From JABFRZ01 sp964631945 (GTDB lineage Bacteria > Planctomycetota > UBA1135 > GCA-002686595): DNA of 64,000 nucleotides. This document shows positions 48,152-56,240 of this stretch, in pieces. The notes under the pieces are model-generated. The model worked only from the letters and a program-made list of their open reading frames with translations, was not told the DNA's origin and did no database searches. Position 1 is the stretch's first letter. Each line of letters opens with the position of its first letter. The DNA lies in assembly GCA_964631945.1 (NCBI GenBank), contig CAZWAY010000026.1:13670-77669 (forward strand), read 5' to 3'. The translations under genes and the position numbers were made by a program.

Positions 48152-50992
48152 CTACCGTCCCCGCGCGCGTGTCCGCAGTTCGACCGTGACGGGGAACTGG
48201 CCGACGGACTGGTTCCCCGAGGCGTCCGTGGCGGTGCAGGTGACGAGCGTCGTCCCCCGCGCGAAGAAGCTGCCCGAGGCCGGCACGCACACGACCGCGG
48301 GCGACGGATCTTGGTCGTCGCTGGCCGTGACGGTGAAGCTCACGAGCTCGCCGGGCGCGCTGCCCGGGCGCTCGGCCGCCCGCACCGATGCGGGCATGGA
48401 CAGGCTCGGCGCGACCGTGTCCGGACAGCCCCACTTGGCGAGGTTGGAGTCGCCCGAGTCGAGCATGCGGACGAAGGCACCGCCCGCGTACAGCGCAGGA
48501 GCGCTGCCGTCGTCGAACGCCGCCAGGGCGTTGACGTTCGTCTGGACGGTGCCGACTTGGGGTGCCCCGCTCCCGAGGGCCGACCAGCTCGAGCCGTTCC
48601 AGCGGGCGATGCGAGACACCACCGGACCTCCTCCCACGCTCTCGAATGCGCCTCCGGCGTAGAGCGCAAGACCGCTGCCGTCGTCGTACTTCGCAAGGGC
48701 ATACACAGGGCCGGTCAGCCCGAGACCCAGGTTGGACCAGGTCGTGCCGTCCCAGCGCTTGATCCCGTTCCCGAACGAGCCTCCGGCGTAGAGCGCAGCG
48801 CCACCGCCCAGATCGTCGGCCAGGAGAACCGAGACTGCGCCACCGGGACCACTTCCCAGCGTCGACCACGTCGAGCCGTTCCACTTCGCGAGATACCGCA
48901 GCCCTCCACCGTTGTCGAAGCTCCCTCCGGCGTAGAGCGCGGGACCTCCGCCGTCGTCGTACACGGCCAGGGCCAGGACCGCTCCGAGGCCCGTGAGGGT
49001 TCCCAGTTCCGACCAGCTCGAGCCATTCCATTTCGCGACCCGGCGCGTGAACTGGCCGCCAGCGTAGAGCGCTGGCCCACCGCCGTCGTCGAAGACCGCC
49101 AGTGCAAACACCGTGGTGGACAGTCCGCTGCCGAGCGCGGTCCAGGCCGAACCGTTCCACTTCGCGACCCTGCTGGCCAGCGCCCCCCCCGCCTTCCCGA
49201 AGTCGCCGCCCGCATAGAGTGCCGGACCGCTGCCGTCGTCGAACACCAACAGCGCATGGACATGGCCTCCGCCTGCTTCGACTCCGCTGCCGAGGGCCGA
49301 CCAGCTCGTGCCGTCCCACTTGGCGATGCCCTTCCCTTCCACGCCCATCGGGAACGAGTAGAAGTTCTCGTTCGTATCCGCCGCGACGTACAGCGCCGGG
49401 CCGCTGCCGTCGTCGAACACGGCCAGGGCTCGAACCGTCGCGATCAGGCCCGCGCCGAGCGTCGACCAGCTGGAACCGCTCCACTTCGCGATGCCATTTG
49501 CCGTCAGGTTCTCGGCCTTGACGAAGGAGCCGCCCGCGAAGAGGGCTGGACCACTGCCGTCGTCATACACGGCAAGAGCAGCGACCGAAGTGTTGAGCTC
49601 GCCCTGATAGCCGCCCACCTGCGACCAATTCGACCCGTCCCATTTCTCGACGAGGGTCGCGGTCAGACCGCCGGCGGCCGCAAAGGGTCCTCCGGCGTAG
49701 AGCGCCGGACCGCTGCCATCGTCGTACACCGCCAGGGCCCAGGCGGACGCAGGGATCCCGCTCCCGAGTACCGACCAGCTCGAGCCATCCCAGCGGGCGA
49801 TCCGGCTCGCCGGCACGCCGCCAGCGGTCGTGAACGACCCCGCTGCGTAGAGTTCGGGTCCGGTGCCATCGTCGAACACGGCCAGCGTGCGAACGAGGTT
49901 GTTGGTGCCGCTGCCGAGGGGCGACCAGCTCGAACCGTTCCACTTGGCGATGTGAGATGCCCCCGCTCCGCCTGCCGTGCCAAAACGGCCGCCCGCGTAG
50001 AGCGCCGGACCGCCGCCATCGTCGAACACGGCCAGGGCGTTGACTTCGTAGGTCGAGGGGCCGAAGGCCACTCCTCCTCCCACCGTCGACCAGCTCGACC
50101 CATCGAACTTCGCAACTCCCCCCGTGAAGCGGCCGCCCGCGTACAGCCTCGGACCCCGGCCGTCGTCGTATACCGCCAGGGCCTGAACCCTGTCGTTCAG
50201 GCTCGTGGCGGGACTCGTGAGGGCGGACCAACTCGACCCGTTCCACCTGGCGACCCGAGTTGCCGGCGCAGCACCCGCGACTGTGAAGTTGCCTCCGGCA
50301 TAGAGCTTCGGGCCGCTGCCATCGTCGAACATCGTCAGCGCAGAGACTTCGAGATTCATGCCGCTGCCGAGCGGCGACCAGGTCGAGCCCTCGAGTCTTG
50401 CGACGCGATTGGCCACCGTGGAGCCGGCAAGACCGAACTCGCCTGCAGCGTACAGCACCGGACTACCGCCGCCGTCGAAGGCCACCAGGGCGTTGAGCCT
50501 GTATATCCCGGGTCGTTCCCCGAAGGTCGGCAACCAGCTCGGCAGGCACGTGGATCCCCGCAGGAGCCGCAGCGGAGCCACGTGCGTCGCGCTCGCGCTC
50601 CCGTTCCGGACCGGCGGCAGGACGACGCGCGTGCTGGCCGCCTGGTTGCGGCCGCCGCGCCCGACGGCGGTGACCTGCACCTCCGTCGCGTCGAGCGGAA
50701 GCTCGACCACGAGCCGGTAGCTGCCGGACGCATCGGTCACGGCCTGGCCGCCCGCGCTGCTCACCACCACCGCGCCCTCGACCGGATTGCCGTCGCGGTC
50801 GAAAACAACACCGTCGAGCACGAAGCCTTCGAGCCTTGCCGCCTCGCGCGCGGGTGCCCGCTCGGACAAGTCATCCAAGTCATCGCGCGTTCCGGCCGCG
50901 CCGCTCTGTTCCGACCCTCCGCCGGCGAGCACGATCAGCGCACACGTCATCCCGGTCGCGAGAGCGAGACTCCAAGGAACTCCAGCACTCAT
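48152..50992 (-). CDS. Secreted protein with 14 tandem 45-57-residue repeats and a terminal HYR domain
   Basis: A 946-residue protein. After a signal (VPWSLALATGMTCALIVLAG) it has a carboxypeptidase-regulatory-like Ig module (about 45-115: GFVLDGVVFDRDGNPVEGAV ... TDASGSYRLVVEL). Fourteen copies follow of a unit with consensus ALAVFDDGSGPALYAGGSF then K-W-N-G-S-S-W-S-x-L-G-S-G (short parts shown; full unit about 50 residues), from about residue 165 to 850. The C-terminal about 80 residues form a HYR module (SFTVTASDDQDPSPAVVCVP; GTTLVTCTATDASGNQ). Repeats of this delta-60/kelch-like type make beta-propellers; two seven-bladed propellers would fit fourteen units. The function is probably surface adhesion or structure. 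Confidence 0.85.
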   Translation of the reverse strand: MSAGVPWSLALATGMTCALIVLAGGGSEQSGAAGTRDDLDDLSERAPAREAARLEGFVLDGVVFDRDGNPVEGAVVVSSAGGQAVTDASGSYRLVVELPLDATEVQVTAVGRGGRNQAASTRVVLPPVRNGSASATHVAPLRLLRGSTCLPSWLPTFGERPGIYRLNALVAFDGGGSPVLYAAGEFGLAGSTVANRVARLEGSTWSPLGSGMNLEVSALTMFDDGSGPKLYAGGNFTVAGAAPATRVARWNGSSWSALTSPATSLNDRVQALAVYDDGRGPRLYAGGRFTGGVAKFDGSSWSTVGGGVAFGPSTYEVNALAVFDDGGGPALYAGGRFGTAGGAGASHIAKWNGSSWSPLGSGTNNLVRTLAVFDDGTGPELYAAGSFTTAGGVPASRIARWDGSSWSVLGSGIPASAWALAVYDDGSGPALYAGGPFAAAGGLTATLVEKWDGSNWSQVGGYQGELNTSVAALAVYDDGSGPALFAGGSFVKAENLTANGIAKWSGSSWSTLGAGLIATVRALAVFDDGSGPALYVAADTNENFYSFPMGVEGKGIAKWDGTSWSALGSGVEAGGGHVHALLVFDDGSGPALYAGGDFGKAGGALASRVAKWNGSAWTALGSGLSTTVFALAVFDDGGGPALYAGGQFTRRVAKWNGSSWSELGTLTGLGAVLALAVYDDGGGPALYAGGSFDNGGGLRYLAKWNGSTWSTLGSGPGGAVSVLLADDLGGGAALYAGGSFGNGIKRWDGTTWSNLGLGLTGPVYALAKYDDGSGLALYAGGAFESVGGGPVVSRIARWNGSSWSALGSGAPQVGTVQTNVNALAAFDDGSAPALYAGGAFVRMLDSGDSNLAKWGCPDTVAPSLSMPASVRAAERPGSAPGELVSFTVTASDDQDPSPAVVCVPASGSFFARGTTLVTCTATDASGNQSVGQFPVTVELRTRARGR

Positions 50993-51322
50993 GGCTTCGT
51001 CCTCGAAAAGGGCGACCAAAAAAAAGCACGGCGGGCGCTCAACGCACGGCCCGCCCCGCTGGAGTGTAGCAGGCATCGGTCCTACGGGGTCCTACGCTCT
51101 TCGGGCCCAGACGCGGCGGGGCTCCGCGGACGTCGGCGCGAGGGAAGACGACCGGGCGGAGCCCCGGAGCACCCTGCGTGCCCTGGATTCCGCACTCAGG
51201 CAACTTGTTCGAGAAACCGGGATGCGCGCGTGCGGTCATTGAAGCGCGAACGCAGGATCACGCCTCGAACGAGGCGCGAGCTCCGCGCGTTCCCCCGGTG
51301 CGGCGAGCGCGCGCCGACCCGC
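50993..51322. other. 330-nt divergent intergenic region with direct repeat and palindrome
   Basis: No gene is convincing. There is a direct repeat GGTCCTACG at 51078-51086 and 51088-51096 (1 nt apart, TAGGACC on the minus strand), an A-tract near 51019-51026 and a perfect 16-nt palindrome CGCCTCG-AA-CGAGGCG at 51261-51276. These could be regulatory sites for the divergent genes. Confidence 0.4.
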
Positions 51323-52396
51323 ATGCGATCCGTCTCCTCCATCGCCCTGGCGTCCGGGCTCGGAGTCTGCCTGTCCGTGGGGTTGGCCGCGTTCGCGCGG
51401 CCTCAGGTGCCCGCGCGAGGCGACGTGCGCCCGGCGACGGGACACGGGCCAGTCGTGCTGGCCGCGGAGGCCCGCGCCGAGGTCGTGCGCGTGATCGACG
51501 GCGACACGCTCGAGGTGCGCCTGGAAGGCGAGCTCGTGACCCTGCGCCTGCTCTCGGTCGACACGGAGGAGAAGATCTCCGGCCGCGCCTCGGGCTCGAC
51601 CAGCAAGCCCGAGACGGTCTTCGGCGAGGAGACCGCGCAGTGGGCGCGGGCCTTCTTCGCCGCGCTGGGCTCGCACGCGGAGGTCGGCCTGGCCTTCCCC
51701 GAGGGCCGGCGTGACGACGCCTACGGACGACTCCTCGCGCACGTGCTCCTGCCCGACGGACGCGATTTCAACCAGCTGCTCGTGGAGCTCGGCAAGAGCC
51801 CCTACTTCAACAAGTACGGCAACAGCCGCGTCGCGCACGCGGCCTTCGTCCAGGCGCAGGCCGCGGCGCGCGCGGCCCGGATCGGCATCTGGGACCCGGC
51901 CACGAACCGCGCCAGGACCCCGGGCGCGCCCTCGGCCGTGCGGCCCTACGAGCGCCTCCTGCCCTGGTGGGACGCGCGCGCGGCGGCCATCGACGGCTTC
52001 CGCGCGCGCGTGGCGGCGGGCGAGGAGCTGCTCTCGTCCGAGGACCCCGCGGCTCTGCTGGACGCCTTCGAGCGGTGCGGGCGCGAGCCGGCGCTGCGCG
52101 TGGCCGTCTTCGGCGAGATCGAGCGCTTCTTCGAGGAGCCCGACGGCTCGCTGACCGTGCTGCTCCAGGCCGGCGGCCCCGAGACGGCCCTGCGCGCCAC
52201 GCTGGCCGCGAGCGAGCGCGCCGCGCTCGAAGCGCGCCTGCGCGCGAGCACGGCGGAGTTCCGCCAGAACTTCCTCTACGTGACGGGGCGGATGGAGCGC
52301 AACGCGCGCGGCTTCGTGCTGGTGGGCGCGAAGCGCGCGGACTGGCGTCCGGCCGAGCCGCCCTACCCGTCGCGGGAGTCCGGCGAGCCCAAGTGA
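51323..52396 (+). CDS. Secreted thermonuclease-family (SNase-like) nuclease
   Basis: A 357-residue protein with a signal (SSIALASGLGVCLSVGLAAF). The SNase domain (about 55-200) has AEVVRVIDGDTLEVRLEGEL (Asp near the metal site), LRLLSVDTEEKISG (catalytic Arg and Glu region), GRRDDAYGRLLAHVLL (Arg) and FNQLLVELGKSPYFNKYGN. The C-terminal about 150 residues (LPWWDARAAAIDGFRARVA ... FLYVTGRMERNARGF) are a helical and OB-like extension not known to me. It cleaves DNA or RNA outside the cytoplasm. It begins 330 nt from the divergent repeat protein. Confidence 0.87.
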   Translation: MRSVSSIALASGLGVCLSVGLAAFARPQVPARGDVRPATGHGPVVLAAEARAEVVRVIDGDTLEVRLEGELVTLRLLSVDTEEKISGRASGSTSKPETVFGEETAQWARAFFAALGSHAEVGLAFPEGRRDDAYGRLLAHVLLPDGRDFNQLLVELGKSPYFNKYGNSRVAHAAFVQAQAAARAARIGIWDPATNRARTPGAPSAVRPYERLLPWWDARAAAIDGFRARVAAGEELLSSEDPAALLDAFERCGREPALRVAVFGEIERFFEEPDGSLTVLLQAGGPETALRATLAASERAALEARLRASTAEFRQNFLYVTGRMERNARGFVLVGAKRADWRPAEPPYPSRESGEPK

Positions 52397-52436
52397 TCCC
52401 TGGATCGCGCCCATCCGCTTCTGCACGATTGGACCG

Positions 52437-53945
52437 ATGTCCGGTTCCGGCAACGGGAACGCTCCGGTCGCGGCCGTCGACCTCGGCTCGAACAGCTTCC
52501 ACCTGATCATCGCGCGCGTGCTGGGCGACCAGCTCACCGTGCTGGACCGGCTGCGCGAGCCGGTGCGCCTGGCGGCCGACCTCGACGGCCAGGGCAACCT
52601 CGACGAGAAGGCGCTCGAGCGCATGCTGGCGAGCCTGAAGCGCTTCCGCGAGCGCCTGGTCGACCTGCCCGCCAAGCGCGTGCGCGCGGTCGGCACCGAC
52701 ACCTTCCGGCGCGTCACGCACCCCAAGGACCTGCTGGCGCGCGCCAGCGCCGCGCTGGGCGTGCCGATCGAGGTCCTGTCGGGCGGCGAGGAGGCGCGGC
52801 TGATCTACCTGGGCGTGGCCCACGAGGAGCCCGCGGTCGAGGGCCGGCGCCTGGTGCTCGACATCGGCGGCGGCAGCACCGAGTGCGCGCTCGGCAAGCG
52901 CTTCGCGCCGCTCCTGAAGGACAGCCTGGCGATGGGCTGCGTCAACTTCACGCGGCGCTTCTTCGAGGACGGGCGCTTCACGCGCAAGGCCTTCCGCAAG
53001 GCCGAGATCGCGGCCTCGCTCGAGTTCGAGCCGCTGCAACGGCGCTACCAGGAGGCCGGCTGGGAGGACTGCGTCGGCGCCTCGGGCACGATCAACGCCA
53101 TCAGCGACGTGGTGCGCGAGAGCGGCTGGTCGGAGGGCACGCTCACGCTGCGCGACGTGAAGCGCGTGCGGCGCGCGCTGCTGGCGGCCGGTGCGCTCGA
53201 CCAGCTCGACCTGCCCGGGCTCGCGCCCGAGCGGGCCGGCGTCCTGGCCGGCGGGCTGGCGATCCTGAAGGCCGCCTTCGAGGGCCTCGGCATCGAGCGC
53301 CTGCGGCCCTCCAAGGCCGCGCTGCGCGAGGGCGTCCTGTACGACCTGCTCGGGCGCATCCGCCACGAGGACGTGCGCGACCGCACGATCCGCGCGCTGT
53401 CCGAGCGCTATCACGTCGACGCCGACCAGGCCGAGCGCGTCGAGCGCACCGTGCGGCGCTGCCTCGAGCACGTGGCCGAGGACTGGAAGCTCGAGCCCGA
53501 GGGCTCGATCCAGCTCCTGACCTGGGCCGCGCGCATGCACGAGATCGGGCTCGCACTCTCGCACTCGGGCCACCACAAGCACGGCGGCTACATCCTCGAG
53601 AACTCGGACATGCCCGGCTTCTCGCGCCAGGACCAGCTGCGCCTGGCGGCGCTGGTGAAGGGCCACCGCCGCAAGCTCGCGCGCACGGCCTTCGCCGAGT
53701 TCGCCCCGCCCGCGGCCGAGAGCCTGCAGCGCCTGTGCGTGCTCTTGCGCATCGCCGTGCGCCTGCACCGCACGCGCTCGCCCAAGGCCCTGCCGAGCTT
53801 TCGCCTGAAGACCATCTCCGAGGGCCTCGAGCTGCGCTTCCCGGCCACCTGGCTCGACCGCCACCCGCTCACCAGCGCCGACCTGGAGGAGGAGGAGGGC
53901 CTGCTGTCCGAGTGCGGCATCCGCCTGCGCGTCGTGAAGGAGTAG
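52437..53945 (+). CDS. Ppx/GppA exopolyphosphatase/pppGpp phosphatase
   Basis: A 502-residue ASKHA-fold phosphatase: AAVDLGSNSFHLIIARVLGD (14-33), YLGVAHEE, RRLVLDIGGGSTECALG (phosphate-2 motif) and CVGASGTINAISDVV. The C-terminal about 200 residues add an HD-type helical domain (HEDVRDRTIRALSERYHVDA; LTWAARMHEIGLALSHSGHH; GGYILENSDMPGFSRQDQLR). The HD His/Asp (HEIG and SHSGHHKHGG) are intact. It removes terminal phosphates from polyphosphate or pppGpp in the cytoplasm. It starts 40 nt after the nuclease and is followed by sixA-like 24 nt on, likely one operon. PPK1 is also encoded in this window. Confidence 0.92.
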   Translation: MSGSGNGNAPVAAVDLGSNSFHLIIARVLGDQLTVLDRLREPVRLAADLDGQGNLDEKALERMLASLKRFRERLVDLPAKRVRAVGTDTFRRVTHPKDLLARASAALGVPIEVLSGGEEARLIYLGVAHEEPAVEGRRLVLDIGGGSTECALGKRFAPLLKDSLAMGCVNFTRRFFEDGRFTRKAFRKAEIAASLEFEPLQRRYQEAGWEDCVGASGTINAISDVVRESGWSEGTLTLRDVKRVRRALLAAGALDQLDLPGLAPERAGVLAGGLAILKAAFEGLGIERLRPSKAALREGVLYDLLGRIRHEDVRDRTIRALSERYHVDADQAERVERTVRRCLEHVAEDWKLEPEGSIQLLTWAARMHEIGLALSHSGHHKHGGYILENSDMPGFSRQDQLRLAALVKGHRRKLARTAFAEFAPPAAESLQRLCVLLRIAVRLHRTRSPKALPSFRLKTISEGLELRFPATWLDRHPLTSADLEEEEGLLSECGIRLRVVKE

Positions 53946-53956
53946 GGAGCAAGGAG

Positions 53957-53962
53957 TAGAGT
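53957..53962 (+). promoter_or_regulatory. Candidate -10 box TAGAGT before sixA-like gene
   Basis: TAGAGT ends 7 nt before the ATG at 53970, so this gene may be transcribed alone as well as by read-through from ppx. Confidence 0.35.
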
Positions 53963-53969
53963 CGCTGGC

Positions 53970-54479
53970 ATGCTGCGTTCGCTGTACGTGTTGCGCCACG
54001 CCAAGGCCGAGGACCCCGCCCCGGGCCAGGGCGACCGCGCGCGCGCGCTCAAGCGCCGCGGCGCCAAGGCCGCGCGCCTGCTGGGCCGCGCGCTGACGCG
54101 GCTCGACGAGGCGCCCGATCTGGTCCTGAGCTCCGATGCCACGCGCGCGCGCGAGACCGCCGAGCTCGCGCGCAGCGAGGGCGCCTGGACGGCGCGCCTC
54201 GAGCTGCGCCCGACCATCTACGAGGCCGGCGCGAGCACGCTGCTGGCCGAGATCCGCGCGGTCGAGGCCGAGGTGCGGCGCCTGCTGGTGGTCGGGCACC
54301 AACCCGGGCTCTCGCTCTTGATCGCCGAGCTCACCGGCTCCGAGCCCGACTTCCCCACCGCGGCGCTGGCGCGCATCGACTTCGGGTTCGAGCGCTGGAG
54401 CGAGATCGGCCCGAAGAGCGGCAGGCTGGCCTGGCTCGTGACGCCCGAGCTGCTCGCCCGCTCCCCGCACGCCGACTGA
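53970..54479 (+). CDS. SixA-type phosphohistidine phosphatase
   Basis: A 169-residue histidine-phosphatase-fold protein: YVLRHAKAEDPAPGQGDRAR (RHG/RHA catalytic His), LKRRGAKAARLLGRAL, LVLSSDATRARETAELA (second Arg) and LLVVGHQPGLSLLIAELTG (final His). The RHAKAE start and lack of an RHGE insert match SixA rather than phosphoglycerate mutase. SixA removes phosphate from phospho-His in phosphotransfer proteins. Its linkage with Ppx/GppA is common in bacteria. Cytoplasmic, no signal peptide. Confidence 0.9.
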   Translation: MLRSLYVLRHAKAEDPAPGQGDRARALKRRGAKAARLLGRALTRLDEAPDLVLSSDATRARETAELARSEGAWTARLELRPTIYEAGASTLLAEIRAVEAEVRRLLVVGHQPGLSLLIAELTGSEPDFPTAALARIDFGFERWSEIGPKSGRLAWLVTPELLARSPHAD

Positions 54480-54512
54480 AGCGAGCGGGGCGCGAGGTAC
54501 GCGTCCCCCGCC

Positions 54513-56120
54513 TCACCGGCGCGCGCTGCGATAGTGCTCCGACACCACGACCGGGAAGGTGCACGTCGCCTGGTTTCCCGTGGCATCCGTGGCCGTGCAC
54601 AGGACCACGCTCGTGCCGCGCGGGAAGAAGCTGCCGGAGGGCGGGACGCACACCACCGTGGGTGCCGGATCGGAGTCGTCGCTCGCCGTGACCGAGAAGA
54701 ACACGGTCTCGCCGGGTGGGCCGCCCCGGCGGTCGAGGCTCGAGACGAAGGCGGGACAGCCGAGCGTGGGCGGCGTGGTGTCGCCCACGAGGAAGAGGAT
54801 CCAGAGCGCGCCCTGATCGTCGCCCCCGTCGTCGTCGAAGGCGGCGCCGACGGCGAGGTCGCCGTCACCATCGCCGTCGAGATCGCCGAGCGCGGCCAGG
54901 GAGATGCCGAACTGATCGCCCCGGTGCAGGACGCCGCCGAGCCCGCCCTGGGTCTCGCTGATCTTCTGCTGGCCGCCGACGTTGCCCTGGGGGTCGAGGA
55001 AGAGCAACCACACCGCCCCCTCGCCGTCGGCCTCGTTCCCGTCGTCGTCGAGGCTGGCTCCGACCGCAAGATCGCGCGTCCCGTCGCCATCGAGGTCGAG
55101 CGCGGCCAGGGAGATGCCGAAGAAATCGTTCGGATCGAGCACGCCCGTGAAGCCCCCCGCGGTCTCACTGAGCTTGCGGTGGCTGGCGACGGTGCCGTTC
55201 GAGTTCAGGAACAGGATCCAGACCGCGCCCTGGTCGGAGGCTCCGTCATCGTCCAGCGGCGCACCCACGGCCACGTCCTCGACGCCATCCCCGTCGAGGT
55301 CTCCGAGCGCGGCCACCGAGCGCCCGAACAGGTCGACCAGATCGAGGTGCCCCGTGAACCCGCCCTGGAGCGCGCTGATCTTCTGCTTGGACTCGACCGT
55401 GCCGTCCGTGTTCAGGAAGAGGATCCAGAGCGCGCCCTGATCGGTGCCCCCGTCGTCGTCGAGATTGGCGCCGACGGCGAGGTCCCCGACCCCGTCGCCG
55501 TCCAGGTCGCCCAGCGCGGCCACGGAGATCCCGAATCCGTCGCTGGGATCGAGGCCGCCACCCAGGTTGCCGCTGGTCTCGCTGATCTTCTGGTGCGCGG
55601 AGACGGTCCCGTCGGGATTCAGGAAGAGGATCCAGACCGCGCCCTGGTTGCTGCCTCCGTCGTCGTCGAGATTGGCGCCGACGGCGAGGTCCCCGACCCC
55701 GTCGCCGTTCAGGTCGCCGAGCGCGGCCACGGAGATGCCGAAGTGGTCGTCCTTGTCGAGCACGCCCAGGAAGCCGCCGGCCGTCTCGCTGATCTTCTGG
55801 TGCGAGGCGACCGTGCCGTCCGGATCGAGGAAGAGGATCCAGACCGCCCCCTGCTCGAGCCCGAGGCCGCCGTCGTCGTCGAAGGGAGCGCCGACGGCCA
55901 GATCGCCGATCCCATCGCCGTCCAGGTCACCGAGCCCGGCCGCCGACGTGCCGAAGAAGTCGAGGAGATCGAGGTCGCCCCCGAAACCGCCCGCCGTCTC
56001 GCTGATCTTCTGCTTCGCGCTCACCAGCCCGAATTGCGCCTCCGGCGGCGCTCCGACCAGCACGAGCGCGGCGGCGACCCAAGGGAACTGGAACGCCCTC
56101 CAAGAGCTCGATCGACGCAT
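54513..56120 (-). CDS. Secreted six-repeat FG-GAP protein with terminal HYR domain
   Basis: A 535-residue protein, start at ATG 56120 (signal FPWVAAALVLVGAPPEAQ). Six tandem FG-GAP units of about 64 residues each have the pattern K-Q-K-I-S-E-T-x-G-G-F, FFGxSxAALGDLDGDGVGDL, AVGANLDDDGGSNQGAVWIL and LFLNPDGTV. The DxDGDGxxDL loops are calcium sites; a six- or seven-bladed integrin-like propeller is predicted. The final about 80 residues form a HYR module (FFSVTASDDSDPAPTVVCVP; GTSVVLCTATDATGNQATC) closely related to that at the end of 48152-50992. Probably an adhesin or exopolymer. Confidence 0.9.
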   Translation of the reverse strand: MRRSSSWRAFQFPWVAAALVLVGAPPEAQFGLVSAKQKISETAGGFGGDLDLLDFFGTSAAGLGDLDGDGIGDLAVGAPFDDDGGLGLEQGAVWILFLDPDGTVASHQKISETAGGFLGVLDKDDHFGISVAALGDLNGDGVGDLAVGANLDDDGGSNQGAVWILFLNPDGTVSAHQKISETSGNLGGGLDPSDGFGISVAALGDLDGDGVGDLAVGANLDDDGGTDQGALWILFLNTDGTVESKQKISALQGGFTGHLDLVDLFGRSVAALGDLDGDGVEDVAVGAPLDDDGASDQGAVWILFLNSNGTVASHRKLSETAGGFTGVLDPNDFFGISLAALDLDGDGTRDLAVGASLDDDGNEADGEGAVWLLFLDPQGNVGGQQKISETQGGLGGVLHRGDQFGISLAALGDLDGDGDGDLAVGAAFDDDGGDDQGALWILFLVGDTTPPTLGCPAFVSSLDRRGGPPGETVFFSVTASDDSDPAPTVVCVPPSGSFFPRGTSVVLCTATDATGNQATCTFPVVVSEHYRSARR

Positions 56121-56240
56121 GGCGGCCTCTCTTCGGGCGCGGGGCACCCGTGCCGACCGCGCCGGTCGTACCGTACGGCGAGGGTCGAATCCTGGCAAGG
56201 GGGCCGCCGACAACCCGCCTGCGCCCCGTCGGCTCTCGGC
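56121..56240. other. Short spacer between two minus-strand genes
   Basis: 120 nt with a TACGGT-like box upstream of the FG-GAP gene (minus strand, near 56171-56176). No gene. Confidence 0.35.

Noticed and set aside
48152..50992. Possible CRISPR array from regularly spaced repeats
   Set aside because: The repeats are in-frame protein units of 45-57 codons with variable sequence, not identical DNA repeats with spacers.
51039..51239. Small minus-strand ORF in the 50993-51322 intergenic region
   Set aside because: Poor codon use, no ribosome site and no recognisable protein motif.
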